From: Candidatus Polarisedimenticolaceae bacterium
Lineage (GTDB): Bacteria; Acidobacteriota; Polarisedimenticolia; Polarisedimenticolales; DASRJG01
Length of the DNA stretch: 64,000 nucleotides
Assembly: GCA_036275915.1 (NCBI GenBank)
Contig: DASUCV010000001.1
Span: 1 to 64,000, forward strand
Direction: 5' to 3'
The notes under the pieces were generated by a model, which saw only the letters and a list, made by a program, of their open reading frames with translations, was not told the DNA's origin and ran no database searches. The position numbers and the translations under genes are program-made. Shown one piece after another: positions 52,451-59,659 of this stretch; the stretch's first letter is position 1; every line of letters starts with the position of its first letter.

Positions 52451-53233
52451 ATGAGGACGATCGATCTCGAAGGCAAGGTCGCGCTCGTCGCCGGAGTCGC
52501 CAACCAACGTTCGCTCGCCTGGGCGATCGCCGAGGCGCTCGCCGACGCCGGTGCGAAGCTCATCCTCACGTATCAGGGCGAGCGCCTCCAGAAGAACGTC
52601 GCCGAGCTGGCCGCCGAGCGCCCCGGCACTCTCATGTTCCCGTGCGACGTCACGAACGACGTCGAGATCTACGCGCTCTTCCAGCGCATCGCCGCGGCGA
52701 ACGACGGGCGTCTCGACATCCTCGTCCACTCGATCGCCTTCGCGCGTCGCGAAGATCTCGACGGCGACTTCCGCAACACGAGCCGCGACGGCTGGCACAC
52801 GGCGCTCGACATCAGCGCCTACTCGCTCCTCGCCCTCACGAACCGCGCCACGCCGCTCATGGAGGCGGCGGGAGGCGGGTCGATCGTGTCGCTCACCTTC
52901 CAGGCGAGCCAGCGCGTCTTCCCGAACTACAACGTCATGGGAAGCGCCAAGGCCGCGCTCGAGCACGCGACCCGCCAGCTCGCCTTCGAGCTGGGCCCGA
53001 TGAACATCCGGGTCAACACGATCTCCGCCGGTCCGATCCCGACCCTCTCGGCGCGCGGCATCTCGGGGTTCTCGAGCATGGCGAGCCATCACAAGAAGAC
53101 GGCGCCGCTCAAGCGGAACATCGAGGCGCGCGAGGTCGGCGACGCCGCGCTCTTCCTCTGCTCGCCGATGGCGTCGGGGATCACCGGATCGACGCTCTAC
53201 GTCGACGCGGGCTACAACGTGATGGGCGTGTGA
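52451..53233 (+). CDS. fabI: Enoyl-[acyl-carrier-protein] reductase (NADH)
   Basis: The 260-residue short-chain-dehydrogenase-type enzyme carries out the last step of fatty-acid elongation. It has the FabI N-terminal ALVAGVANQRSLAWAIA, the VHSIAFA segment, and the catalytic Tyr160/Lys167 in PNYNVMGSAK. The residue equivalent to E. coli Tyr146 is Phe150, as in InhA-type enzymes. TACCCT lies 10 bp before the ATG. After the stop there is a GGTGAG triplicate, then element E4. Confidence 0.93.
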   Translation: MRTIDLEGKVALVAGVANQRSLAWAIAEALADAGAKLILTYQGERLQKNVAELAAERPGTLMFPCDVTNDVEIYALFQRIAAANDGRLDILVHSIAFARREDLDGDFRNTSRDGWHTALDISAYSLLALTNRATPLMEAAGGGSIVSLTFQASQRVFPNYNVMGSAKAALEHATRQLAFELGPMNIRVNTISAGPIPTLSARGISGFSSMASHHKKTAPLKRNIEAREVGDAALFLCSPMASGITGSTLYVDAGYNVMGV

Positions 53234-53249
53234 GGGTGAGGGTGAGGGG
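53231..53249 (+). repeat. Short GGTGAG tandem at the fabI stop
   Basis: Three near-identical GGTGAG/GTGAGG units follow directly from the fabI TGA and merge with the left arm of element E4. It may be a slippage product. Confidence 0.6.
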
Positions 53250-53307
53250 ACAGCTTCCGAAACTCAGGCGGTAGCCCGGACCTCCGAGTTTCGGAAGCTG
53301 TCCCCTC
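53244..53307. repeat. 22-bp perfect inverted repeat (element E4), forming the end of the radical SAM gene
   Basis: Arms 53244-53265 and 53286-53307 are perfect reverse complements with a 20-nt loop; the outer end is GAGGGGACAGCTTCC, like the inner part of E2 and outer part of E3. The right arm and loop lie inside the radical SAM reading frame and supply its last residues (GDSFRNSEVRATA) and stop codon. Confidence 0.93.
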
Positions 53308-54532
53308 TCTTGAGCTCTCTCCGCAGCTGCGCGGCGAACACCTTCCGCATGAGCTTGAGCTTGAGCTCGCCGGCCCAGAAACGGCGCGGGTCGTGCTGGA
53401 GCCAGCGCGCCTCCTCGGGGAGCATCACGAGCGAGACGTGGACGTTGTCCGCGACGCCGATGGGGAGGCCGTTCGTCATGCACGCCTCGTAGAGGCGGCG
53501 GAAGACGGGGACGAGTTCCTCGGTCTTGGGCGGCGGCACGTCGGCGAAGTCGGTGGCTTGGAGCGGGCGGAAAACGCACACGGTCGGGATGGCGCCGACG
53601 CTCGCGATCCAGTCGATGGCGCGGATCGAGTCCTCCGGCGGCTCGAGCCCGGCGATGATCTCGCCGTTGACGACCCACGGCTCGAAGCCGCGGCCCGTCG
53701 TTCCGACCTCCTGCGCACAGTAGCGGATCGCCTCGAGGTAGCGGTCGAGCCCGTACTCGCGGTGCTTGCCGGGGCAGACGGCGGCGAACCGGTCGCGGTT
53801 CCAGATCTCGAAGCAGAAGGAAACGCGGTTGACCCCCATGCGGCGTAGCTCGCGGTAGCGGGCGAGGTCGTGGTGCGGCGGCGTCTGGACGCCGACCATC
53901 ACCTTCGTCGCTTCCTTGACCCGCTGGATGTACGGCTCGAGGATGTCGAGGTAGGTGTCCCCGTCGTAGTGGCCGGTGTTGAAGTCGACGTAGGTGATCC
54001 CGGACTCGGCGCGGGCCGCCTGGACGACCTCGACGACCTCCTCGATCGATTTCGAGTCGCCGTCGTCGGCGCCGAGGTTGAGGCCGACCGAGCAGAACCT
54101 GCACTGCTCCTTGTCGGGCTGCTTGAGCCAGTACTCGCAGACCTTGGACGGATAGACCCCCAGATAGGTCCCCTGGAGCGTCCCCACCATGGTCATCCGT
54201 TTGCCCGAGGTCGTTTTGCGGTTGTACCAGGCGGGCTGCGGAGAGAGTTGCACCGCGCTCACCGGCCCGACGGCGTCGTGGTCGAGCCACAGCGCATCCC
54301 CCCGCCAGCGGAAGACGTAGGGCGACGCTTGGGCGAACGACTCGACGACCGGGACGTTCGTCCAGAGGCCTCCCGGCAGGATGACCTCGAGCCCCGAGCC
54401 GAGACCCGCCCGGGTCCTCAGAATTTTGCGCCCGCCGTGCTCTTCCACGGCGTCCGAGTCGTCGATGCGCGCGCCTCGGCAGTAGAGGTCGAGCTTGAGG
54501 AGCCCCGGATTCTTGCGAACGTCGGTTTCCAT
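53264..54532 (-). CDS. Radical SAM protein with unusual CX11CX2C cluster motif
   Basis: The 422-residue protein starts at ATG 54532 (METDVRKNPG), 7 bp after a TATTCT box. The probable [4Fe-4S] ligands are Cys132, Cys144 and Cys147 (VCEYWLKQPDKEQCRFCSVG), a CX11CX2C spacing instead of CX3CX2C. A TIM-barrel core follows with TYVDFNTGHYDGDTYLDILEPYI, MVGVQTPPHHDLARYRELRRMGVNRVSFCFEIWN and GRGFEPWVVNGEIIAGLEPPEDSIRAIDWI. No known subfamily is recognised. The C-terminal 15 or so residues come from palindrome E4. It is divergent from the Rrf2 regulator across an operator-like array. Confidence 0.8.
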   Translation of the reverse strand: METDVRKNPGLLKLDLYCRGARIDDSDAVEEHGGRKILRTRAGLGSGLEVILPGGLWTNVPVVESFAQASPYVFRWRGDALWLDHDAVGPVSAVQLSPQPAWYNRKTTSGKRMTMVGTLQGTYLGVYPSKVCEYWLKQPDKEQCRFCSVGLNLGADDGDSKSIEEVVEVVQAARAESGITYVDFNTGHYDGDTYLDILEPYIQRVKEATKVMVGVQTPPHHDLARYRELRRMGVNRVSFCFEIWNRDRFAAVCPGKHREYGLDRYLEAIRYCAQEVGTTGRGFEPWVVNGEIIAGLEPPEDSIRAIDWIASVGAIPTVCVFRPLQATDFADVPPPKTEELVPVFRRLYEACMTNGLPIGVADNVHVSLVMLPEEARWLQHDPRRFWAGELKLKLMRKVFAAQLRRELKRGDSFRNSEVRATA

Positions 54533-54534
54533 TG

Positions 54535-54583
54535 CGGACAGAATACGTCCGCGGGCGTCCGTGCATCGGACCGAATTTGTCCG
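54535..54583. promoter_or_regulatory. Operator-like array of five GTCCG/CGGAC half-sites over the radical SAM promoter
   Basis: Half-sites: CGGAC 54535-54539, GTCCG 54547-54551, GTCCG 54557-54561, CGGAC 54567-54571, GTCCG 54579-54583, with spacers 7, 5, 5 and 7 nt. The first two form GCGGAC-N7-GTCCGC around the minus-strand TATTCT -10 box (54540-54545). Centres are 10-12 bp apart, close to one helical turn, so one protein could bind along one face. The Rrf2 protein encoded next door is a natural candidate. Confidence 0.6.
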
Positions 54584-54677
54584 TAAATCCCTTTCCAAGG
54601 TGCGCGCGGAGTTCTATAACCGAGCATCCGGGTCTCGAAAGGAAATTACTCCCGAGGCCCCGAGAGGTGGGTGACTC

Positions 54678-55124
54678 ATGGCGCTCCGACTGACTCGCGC
54701 AGGCGACTATGCGGTACGGGCGATGATCCACATCGGCTCGCTCCCCGACGGTGGCGTGGCGCTCAAGGACGAGATCGCGCTCGCCGAAGGAATCCCTCCG
54801 AGCTTCATGGCGAAGATCCTCCGGCAGCTCGTCCGCACCGGACTGCTCCGTTCGGCGCGCGGCGTCCACGGCGGGTTCGGCCTCGCGCGCGGCGCCGGCG
54901 ACATCAGCCTCCTGGACGTCGTCGAGGCGATCGAGGGCCCGATCCAGCTTACGGACTGCTCCCCCGATCCCGAGCGGTGCACCCTCTCGCACGACTGCCC
55001 CGCGAGCGGCGTCTGGCTCGAGGTCCAGCAGCGGATGACCGGTCTCCTCCGGGAGACGAGCCTCGAGGCGCTCCTGTCGGCGCCCCGGCGCAACCGGCGG
55101 GTGATGTACCGGATCAGTGGCTAA
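54678..55124 (+). CDS. Rrf2-family Fe-S transcriptional regulator
   Basis: The 148-residue regulator has an N-terminal winged helix (MALRLTRAGDYAVRAMIHI...GIPPSFMAKILRQLVRTGLLRSARGVHGGFGLAR) and a C-terminal cluster loop with Cys94, Cys101 and Cys107 (DCSPDPERCTLSHDC; CX6CX5C), as in IscR/NsrR-type proteins that sense Fe-S status, NO or oxidative stress. GAGAGGTG lies about 9 bp before the ATG. In the 145-bp gap a TATAAC (near 54615) could serve as -10. Divergent from the radical SAM gene, it may repress it. Confidence 0.9.
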   Translation: MALRLTRAGDYAVRAMIHIGSLPDGGVALKDEIALAEGIPPSFMAKILRQLVRTGLLRSARGVHGGFGLARGAGDISLLDVVEAIEGPIQLTDCSPDPERCTLSHDCPASGVWLEVQQRMTGLLRETSLEALLSAPRRNRRVMYRISG

Positions 55125-55185
55125 TCCGGACGTCCCGACGTAATCTCCCCTGCGTCGCGCCGCATTGCGGTCGCCAGGAGGCTCC

Positions 55186-55527
55186 ATGAAGCAACTGATC
55201 TCGATCGCCTGTCTCGTCGCCCTCGCCCTCTTCGTTGCCGCGCCCGCGCGTGCCGGCGAGCCGGCCGGACAGACGACCTTGAAGGGCTGGGTCGTCGACG
55301 ACGACTGCGGCGCGAAGAACGCGAACGCCGCCGGCGCCGACTGCATCAAGATGTGCCAGAAGAACGGCGCCAAGCTCGTGCTCTACGTGGACGGCAAGAC
55401 CTACGGCCTCTCCGACCAGAAGCTCGCGCTGGCCAACGTCGGCCACGAGGTTGCGGTCACCGGCACCGTCGACAAGAACGGCAACGTCACGGTCGCCAAG
55501 ATGGAAACGGCGAAGAAGACGTCCTGA
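55186..55527 (+). CDS. Small secreted protein, probable OB-fold (DUF5818-like)
   Basis: The 113-residue protein has a signal peptide (MKQLISIACLVALALFVAAPARA) and four cysteines in the mature part's first half (WVVDDDCGAKNANAAGADC, KMCQ). A LVLYVDGKTYGLSD...HEVAVTGTVDKNGNVTVAKM pattern suggests a small beta barrel. AGGAGG lies 6 bp before ATG 55186. A TAATCT box is at 55141-55146. Function unknown; similar small secreted proteins occur in Acidobacteriota-type genomes as far as I recall. Confidence 0.65.
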   Translation: MKQLISIACLVALALFVAAPARAGEPAGQTTLKGWVVDDDCGAKNANAAGADCIKMCQKNGAKLVLYVDGKTYGLSDQKLALANVGHEVAVTGTVDKNGNVTVAKMETAKKTS

Positions 55528-55533
55528 AGGTTC

Positions 55534-55595
55534 ACAGTCGACAGTTGACAGTTGACAGTTCCGGAACTGTGAACTGTTGACTGTTAACTGTCGAC
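55534..55595. repeat. Second ACAGT/ACTGT heptad array
   Basis: Four ACAGT cores at 7-bp spacing, then a TCCGGA centre, then four ACTGT cores at 7-bp spacing. It is the same unit design as the array at 5532-5602 but with fewer units and a different centre. It lies between the secreted-protein gene and lepA and may act as a terminator. Confidence 0.85.
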
Positions 55596-55620
55596 TTCCC
55601 GGCCACTGCCGCCCCGTTGC

Positions 55621-55626
55621 TATACT
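55621..55626 (+). promoter_or_regulatory. -10 box TATACT of lepA
   Basis: TATACT lies 27 bp before the lepA ATG (leader about 20 nt, no clear Shine-Dalgarno site). The -35 region would be just after the heptad array. Confidence 0.45.
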
Positions 55627-55653
55627 GAGCCACTTTCCGGGGCGCTCTTCCTG

Positions 55654-57450
55654 ATGAAGTCCCTGCGAATCCGCAACTTCTCGATCATCGCGCACATCGA
55701 TCACGGGAAGACGACGCTCTCCGACCGTCTGCTCCAGCGGACGGGAGCCGTCGCCGAGCGCGACATGACCGCGCAGATGCTCGACGCGATGGACCTCGAG
55801 CGCGAGCGCGGCATCACGATCAAGGCCCACGCCGTCACCCTGGGCTATCGCGCGAAGGACGGCCAGGACTACATCCTCAACCTCATCGACACACCCGGGC
55901 ACGTCGACTTCAACTACGAGGTCAGCCGCTCGCTGGCCGCGTGCGAGGGGGCGCTGCTCGTCGTCGACGCGAGCCAGGGAGTCGAGGCGCAGACGCTCGC
56001 GAACACCTACCTCGCGGTCGACGGCGCGCTCGAGGTCATCCCGGTCCTCAACAAGATCGACCTCCCCGGCGCCGAGCCGGAGCGCGTGCGCGAGCAGATC
56101 GAGAACATCATCGGCATCGACACGGCGCACACGATCGCCGCGTCGGCGAAGGAAGGGATCGGGATCGACGAGATCCTCGAGGCGATCTGCACCCTCGTCC
56201 CGAGCCCGAAGGGGTCGTACGAGGCGCCGCCCAAGGCGCTCATCTTCGACTCCTGGTACGACCCGTACCGCGGGGTCGTGATGCTCGTGCGCGTCGTCGA
56301 CGGCACGCTCGAGAAGCGGATGAAGATCCGCCTCATGATCACCGGCGGCTCGTACGAGATCGAAGAGATGGGAGTGTTCTCGCCGAAGGCGACGGTCCGC
56401 GACACGCTGTCGGTCGGCGAGGTCGGCTTCGTCATCGCGAACATCAAGAAGATCAGCGACTGCCAGATCGGCGACACGATCACCGACGAGAAGAACCCGA
56501 CGACGGACCCGTTCCCCGGCTTCCGGGAAGTCAAGCCGATGGTCTTCGCCGGGCTCTACCCGACCGACTCGGCGCAATACGAGGATCTCCGGGATGCGAT
56601 GGAGAAGCTCCGACTGAACGATTCGTCGTTCAGCTACGAGCCCGAGTCGTCGGGGGCGCTCGGCTTCGGGTTCCGCTGCGGGTTCCTCGGCCTCCTCCAC
56701 ATGGAGATCGTGCAGGAGCGCCTCGAGCGCGAGTTCAACCTCGACCTCATCACGACGGCGCCCGGCGTGTCGTACCGTGTGACGACGACCAAGGGCGAGG
56801 TCCTCGAGGTGCACAACCCGAGCAAGCTGCCGCCGCAGGCGAACATCGAGATCATCGAGGAGCCGATCATCACCGCGATGATCATCAGCCCGCCCGAGTA
56901 CCTCGGGAACATCATGAAGCTCTGCGACGAGCGGCGCGGGATCCAGAAGAAGCTGAGCTACCTCTCGAAGACGCGCGTGCTGCTCGAGTACGACATGCCG
57001 CTCAACGAGGTCGTCCTCGACTTCTTCGACAAGCTCAAGTCGGGGTCGCGCGGCTACGCCTCGCTCGACTACCACCTCGCGGGATACCGCGCCGATAAGC
57101 TCGTCAAGATGGACCTGCTCGTCAACGCCGAGCCGGTCGACGCCCTCTCCGTGATCTGCCACCGCGACAAGTCGGAGATCAAGGGCCGGGCGCTCGCGGC
57201 CAAGATGAAGGAGCTGATCCCGAGGCAGCTCTTCGAGGTCGTCATCCAGGCGGCGATCGGCGGCAAGATCCTCTGCCGCGAGGTCGTGAAATCGATGGGC
57301 AAGAACGTCCTCGCGAAGTGCTACGGCGGCGACATCTCCCGTAAGCGCAAGCTCCTCGAGAAGCAGAAGGAAGGCAAGAAACGGATGAAGCGCGTCGGGC
57401 GGGTCGACATCCCCCAGGACGCCTTTCTGGCCATCCTCAAAGTCGACTGA
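55654..57450 (+). CDS. lepA: Elongation factor 4 (LepA)
   Basis: The 598-residue translational GTPase has G1 [16 protein letters not shown]2 RGITIKA, G3 DTPGHVDF, G4 NKIDLPGA, and the LepA-specific C-terminal domain ([38 protein letters not shown]). It acts on ribosomes during initiation or back-translocation. Normal length and motifs. Confidence 0.97.
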   Translation: MKSLRIRNFSIIAHIDHGKTTLSDRLLQRTGAVAERDMTAQMLDAMDLERERGITIKAHAVTLGYRAKDGQDYILNLIDTPGHVDFNYEVSRSLAACEGALLVVDASQGVEAQTLANTYLAVDGALEVIPVLNKIDLPGAEPERVREQIENIIGIDTAHTIAASAKEGIGIDEILEAICTLVPSPKGSYEAPPKALIFDSWYDPYRGVVMLVRVVDGTLEKRMKIRLMITGGSYEIEEMGVFSPKATVRDTLSVGEVGFVIANIKKISDCQIGDTITDEKNPTTDPFPGFREVKPMVFAGLYPTDSAQYEDLRDAMEKLRLNDSSFSYEPESSGALGFGFRCGFLGLLHMEIVQERLEREFNLDLITTAPGVSYRVTTTKGEVLEVHNPSKLPPQANIEIIEEPIITAMIISPPEYLGNIMKLCDERRGIQKKLSYLSKTRVLLEYDMPLNEVVLDFFDKLKSGSRGYASLDYHLAGYRADKLVKMDLLVNAEPVDALSVICHRDKSEIKGRALAAKMKELIPRQLFEVVIQAAIGGKILCREVVKSMGKNVLAKCYGGDISRKRKLLEKQKEGKKRMKRVGRVDIPQDAFLAILKVD

Positions 57451-57474
57451 TTCGCGCGCCCGGCCGTTTGGGCG

Positions 57475-57480
57475 TAATCT
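57475..57480 (+). promoter_or_regulatory. -10 box TAATCT deciding the VKOR-fusion start
   Basis: TAATCT ends 8 bp before GTG 57489 and lies after a possible TTG start at 57468. The spacing supports GTG 57489 as the true, leaderless start. Confidence 0.45.
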
Positions 57481-57488
57481 CCCGCGAC

Positions 57489-59648
57489 GTGGCCGATGCA
57501 GCCCCCAGGCCCCTTGTGGCGGCGATTCTCGCCGTGCTCCTCCTCGCGGGGGTCGCGATCGCGGGGTATCTCGCCGTCCATCACGAGAACCACGTCTACG
57601 GCGACGCGACCCTCAGCCTCGCGAACTGCCCCGAGACCGAGACGATCAACTGCGACGTCGTCAACTCGAGCGGCTTCTCGGAGGTCCTGGGCGTGCCGAT
57701 CGCGGCGTTCGCGATACCGACGTACCTGCTCCTCCTCGGCATGCTCGCCGTCTGCCGCCGCAATCCCGCCGTCCTCGCCCACGTGTTCACGATCGGCTTG
57801 CTCTGCGTCGCCTACTCGGCGTTCCTCTTCGTCGTCTCGAAGACGGTCGTCGGGTACCTTTGCCTGTGGTGCATGAGGCTCTACGCCGTGAACCTCTCCA
57901 TCCCGATCCTCTCGGCTTTCGCCGCGCGCCGCTCGCCCCAGTCGCTCGTCGCGGCGACGTTCCACGATCTCCGCCGGTTCCGGCCCGCCGTCGTTCGCGC
58001 GGGTGCGGCGTTCGTCGTGCTCCTCGGGATCACCGTCGCCGGCGATCGCGCCCTTCGCGCGCACGTCAAGGCGCAGGCGGCGGCGGAGCGCCATCGGATC
58101 GAGCAGGAGGGCGGCCCGACGGTGCCGGCGGTGCCCGAGACGCCCTCGGGTCCGTCATCCGGCCTCTCCCTCGTTCCTCCGGCCTACGCCGACGAGAAGC
58201 CTGCGCCCCCCGCGCCGTACAAGCTCGCCGGTCCTCTCCGGAAGCTCGACGGCGGGAAGGCCGCCCCGTTCGACCTCCAGGGACGCCTCGGCAAGGGGAA
58301 GCCGGTCGCGCTCATCTTCTGGGCGCCGAACTTCGCCTGGTCCGAGCGATCCCTCGTGTCGATGGCGCAGGCGCTCGCGAAGGATTATCCGGCGTTCGAG
58401 GTGTACGCAGTCGCGGGGAAGCGCGACGACCAGAAAGACGAGGATCTCGTCGAGCGGTTCGCGATGCTCGAGGTTCCCGCGTCGCTTCCGCTCCTCGCCG
58501 ACGACGGGTTCGCGGTGAGCAAGGCCCTCGCCGTCGAGGACGTGCCGAACGTCGCCGTGTTCTCCGCGATGGGGCAGCTCGTCGTCGCGAAGATCAAGAG
58601 CCCCGATCAGCTCCTCATCACGGGGGGCGGGAACAAGCCGGCGAGCGACGTCCTGCAGCAGGTGGCGAAGGGGGCCGAGGTCCCGCAGATCCAGCGCATG
58701 TTCCCGTATTACCCGGGCTCGGAGCTCGTCGGGCACTGCGCACCGCCGTTCCGCGGCAAGACCTTCGGCACCGGCGCACCTTACGCGTTCACCGGAAAGG
58801 GGAACGGGCGCCCGACGCTCGTCATGTTCTGGTCGTCGACCTGCAAGCACTGCCAGGTCGACGTGCCGCAGCTCGTCAAGTGGGTCAAGGCGCACCCGAA
58901 CGCCGCGGACATCGTCGGCGTCACGATCATCAAGAAGGACCAGGCCGGGCAGCCCTCGCACCGTGCGATCACGGAGCAGTACATCAAGGCGCAGGGAATC
59001 TCGTGGACGGTCGTCGAGGACCCCGACGGCGTCGTCACCCGAACGTACCGGAGCATCTCGACACCGACGACGTTCTTCGTCTCGCCGTCGGGCACCGTGA
59101 CCGACGTCTGGTACTACGCGCACGAAGAGGGCTTCGACGCGGCGATGGACCGCTCGCTCGCGACGGCGAAGGCCGGGGCGGCGACGGCATGCAGCGCCCC
59201 GGCCGAGCCGGACCGCCCGGCGCTGTCGATGAGCGTGATGTCGTCCGACGGCAAGCGCATCGAGCTCGCGAAGGCGGTGGGCGGCCCTACGCTCGTCCAC
59301 TTCTGGGCGACGTGGTGCAAGCCGTGCGTCGCCGAGCTGCCGTCGCTCGTGAAGTTCCGCGACACGATCGAGAAGGCGGGCACCGGCAAGGTCGTCCTCG
59401 TCTCGGTCGAAGGCGAGGAAGACGGGAAGCGCATCACGGATTTCCAGAAGACGCTCGGCGTCGATCTCCACTCCTATCGCGCACCGCAGGGCGGCGTGGC
59501 CGGCAAGATCGATCCGGCGTTCCGCGTCCCGCGGACCTACGTCGTCGACGGGAAGGGCGGCGTGCTCGAGGAGCGGCAGGGGGCGCAGGACTGGGCGGAC
59601 CCGGCGTTCGCGGAGGGGATCAAGGCCTGGCTCGACGCCGCGCGCTAG
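57489..59648 (+). CDS. VKOR domain fused to three thioredoxin-like domains
   Basis: The 719-residue disulfide-forming protein. An N-terminal VKOR module (residues 1-145, four or five TMs) has loop cysteines Cys47 and Cys55 (LANCPETETINCDVVNSSG) and the CxxC pair Cys125-Cys128 (GYLCLWCMR). A linker contains YADEKPAPPAPYKL. Thioredoxin-like domain 1 (about 230-390) has APNFAWSER where CxxC should be, so it is redox-dead. Domain 2 (about 420-555) has Cys452-Cys455 (CKHC). Domain 3 (about 580-719) has Cys610-Cys613 (WCKPC). It would pass electrons from substrates to quinone through VKOR in the periplasm. Three thioredoxin domains on one VKOR is unusual. Confidence 0.88.
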   Translation: MADAAPRPLVAAILAVLLLAGVAIAGYLAVHHENHVYGDATLSLANCPETETINCDVVNSSGFSEVLGVPIAAFAIPTYLLLLGMLAVCRRNPAVLAHVFTIGLLCVAYSAFLFVVSKTVVGYLCLWCMRLYAVNLSIPILSAFAARRSPQSLVAATFHDLRRFRPAVVRAGAAFVVLLGITVAGDRALRAHVKAQAAAERHRIEQEGGPTVPAVPETPSGPSSGLSLVPPAYADEKPAPPAPYKLAGPLRKLDGGKAAPFDLQGRLGKGKPVALIFWAPNFAWSERSLVSMAQALAKDYPAFEVYAVAGKRDDQKDEDLVERFAMLEVPASLPLLADDGFAVSKALAVEDVPNVAVFSAMGQLVVAKIKSPDQLLITGGGNKPASDVLQQVAKGAEVPQIQRMFPYYPGSELVGHCAPPFRGKTFGTGAPYAFTGKGNGRPTLVMFWSSTCKHCQVDVPQLVKWVKAHPNAADIVGVTIIKKDQAGQPSHRAITEQYIKAQGISWTVVEDPDGVVTRTYRSISTPTTFFVSPSGTVTDVWYYAHEEGFDAAMDRSLATAKAGAATACSAPAEPDRPALSMSVMSSDGKRIELAKAVGGPTLVHFWATWCKPCVAELPSLVKFRDTIEKAGTGKVVLVSVEGEEDGKRITDFQKTLGVDLHSYRAPQGGVAGKIDPAFRVPRTYVVDGKGGVLEERQGAQDWADPAFAEGIKAWLDAAR

Positions 59649-59651
59649 ACT
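59646..59651 (+). promoter_or_regulatory. -10 box TAGACT formed partly by the VKOR stop codon
   Basis: TAGACT ends 8 bp before GTG 59660; its TAG is the stop codon of the VKOR-fusion gene. A leaderless murL mRNA is predicted. Confidence 0.45.
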
Positions 59652-59659
59652 CCTCGCTC

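Noticed and set aside
57468-57488. TTG start for the VKOR fusion
   Set aside because: The TAATCT box lies between it and GTG 57489 with ideal spacing for the GTG.
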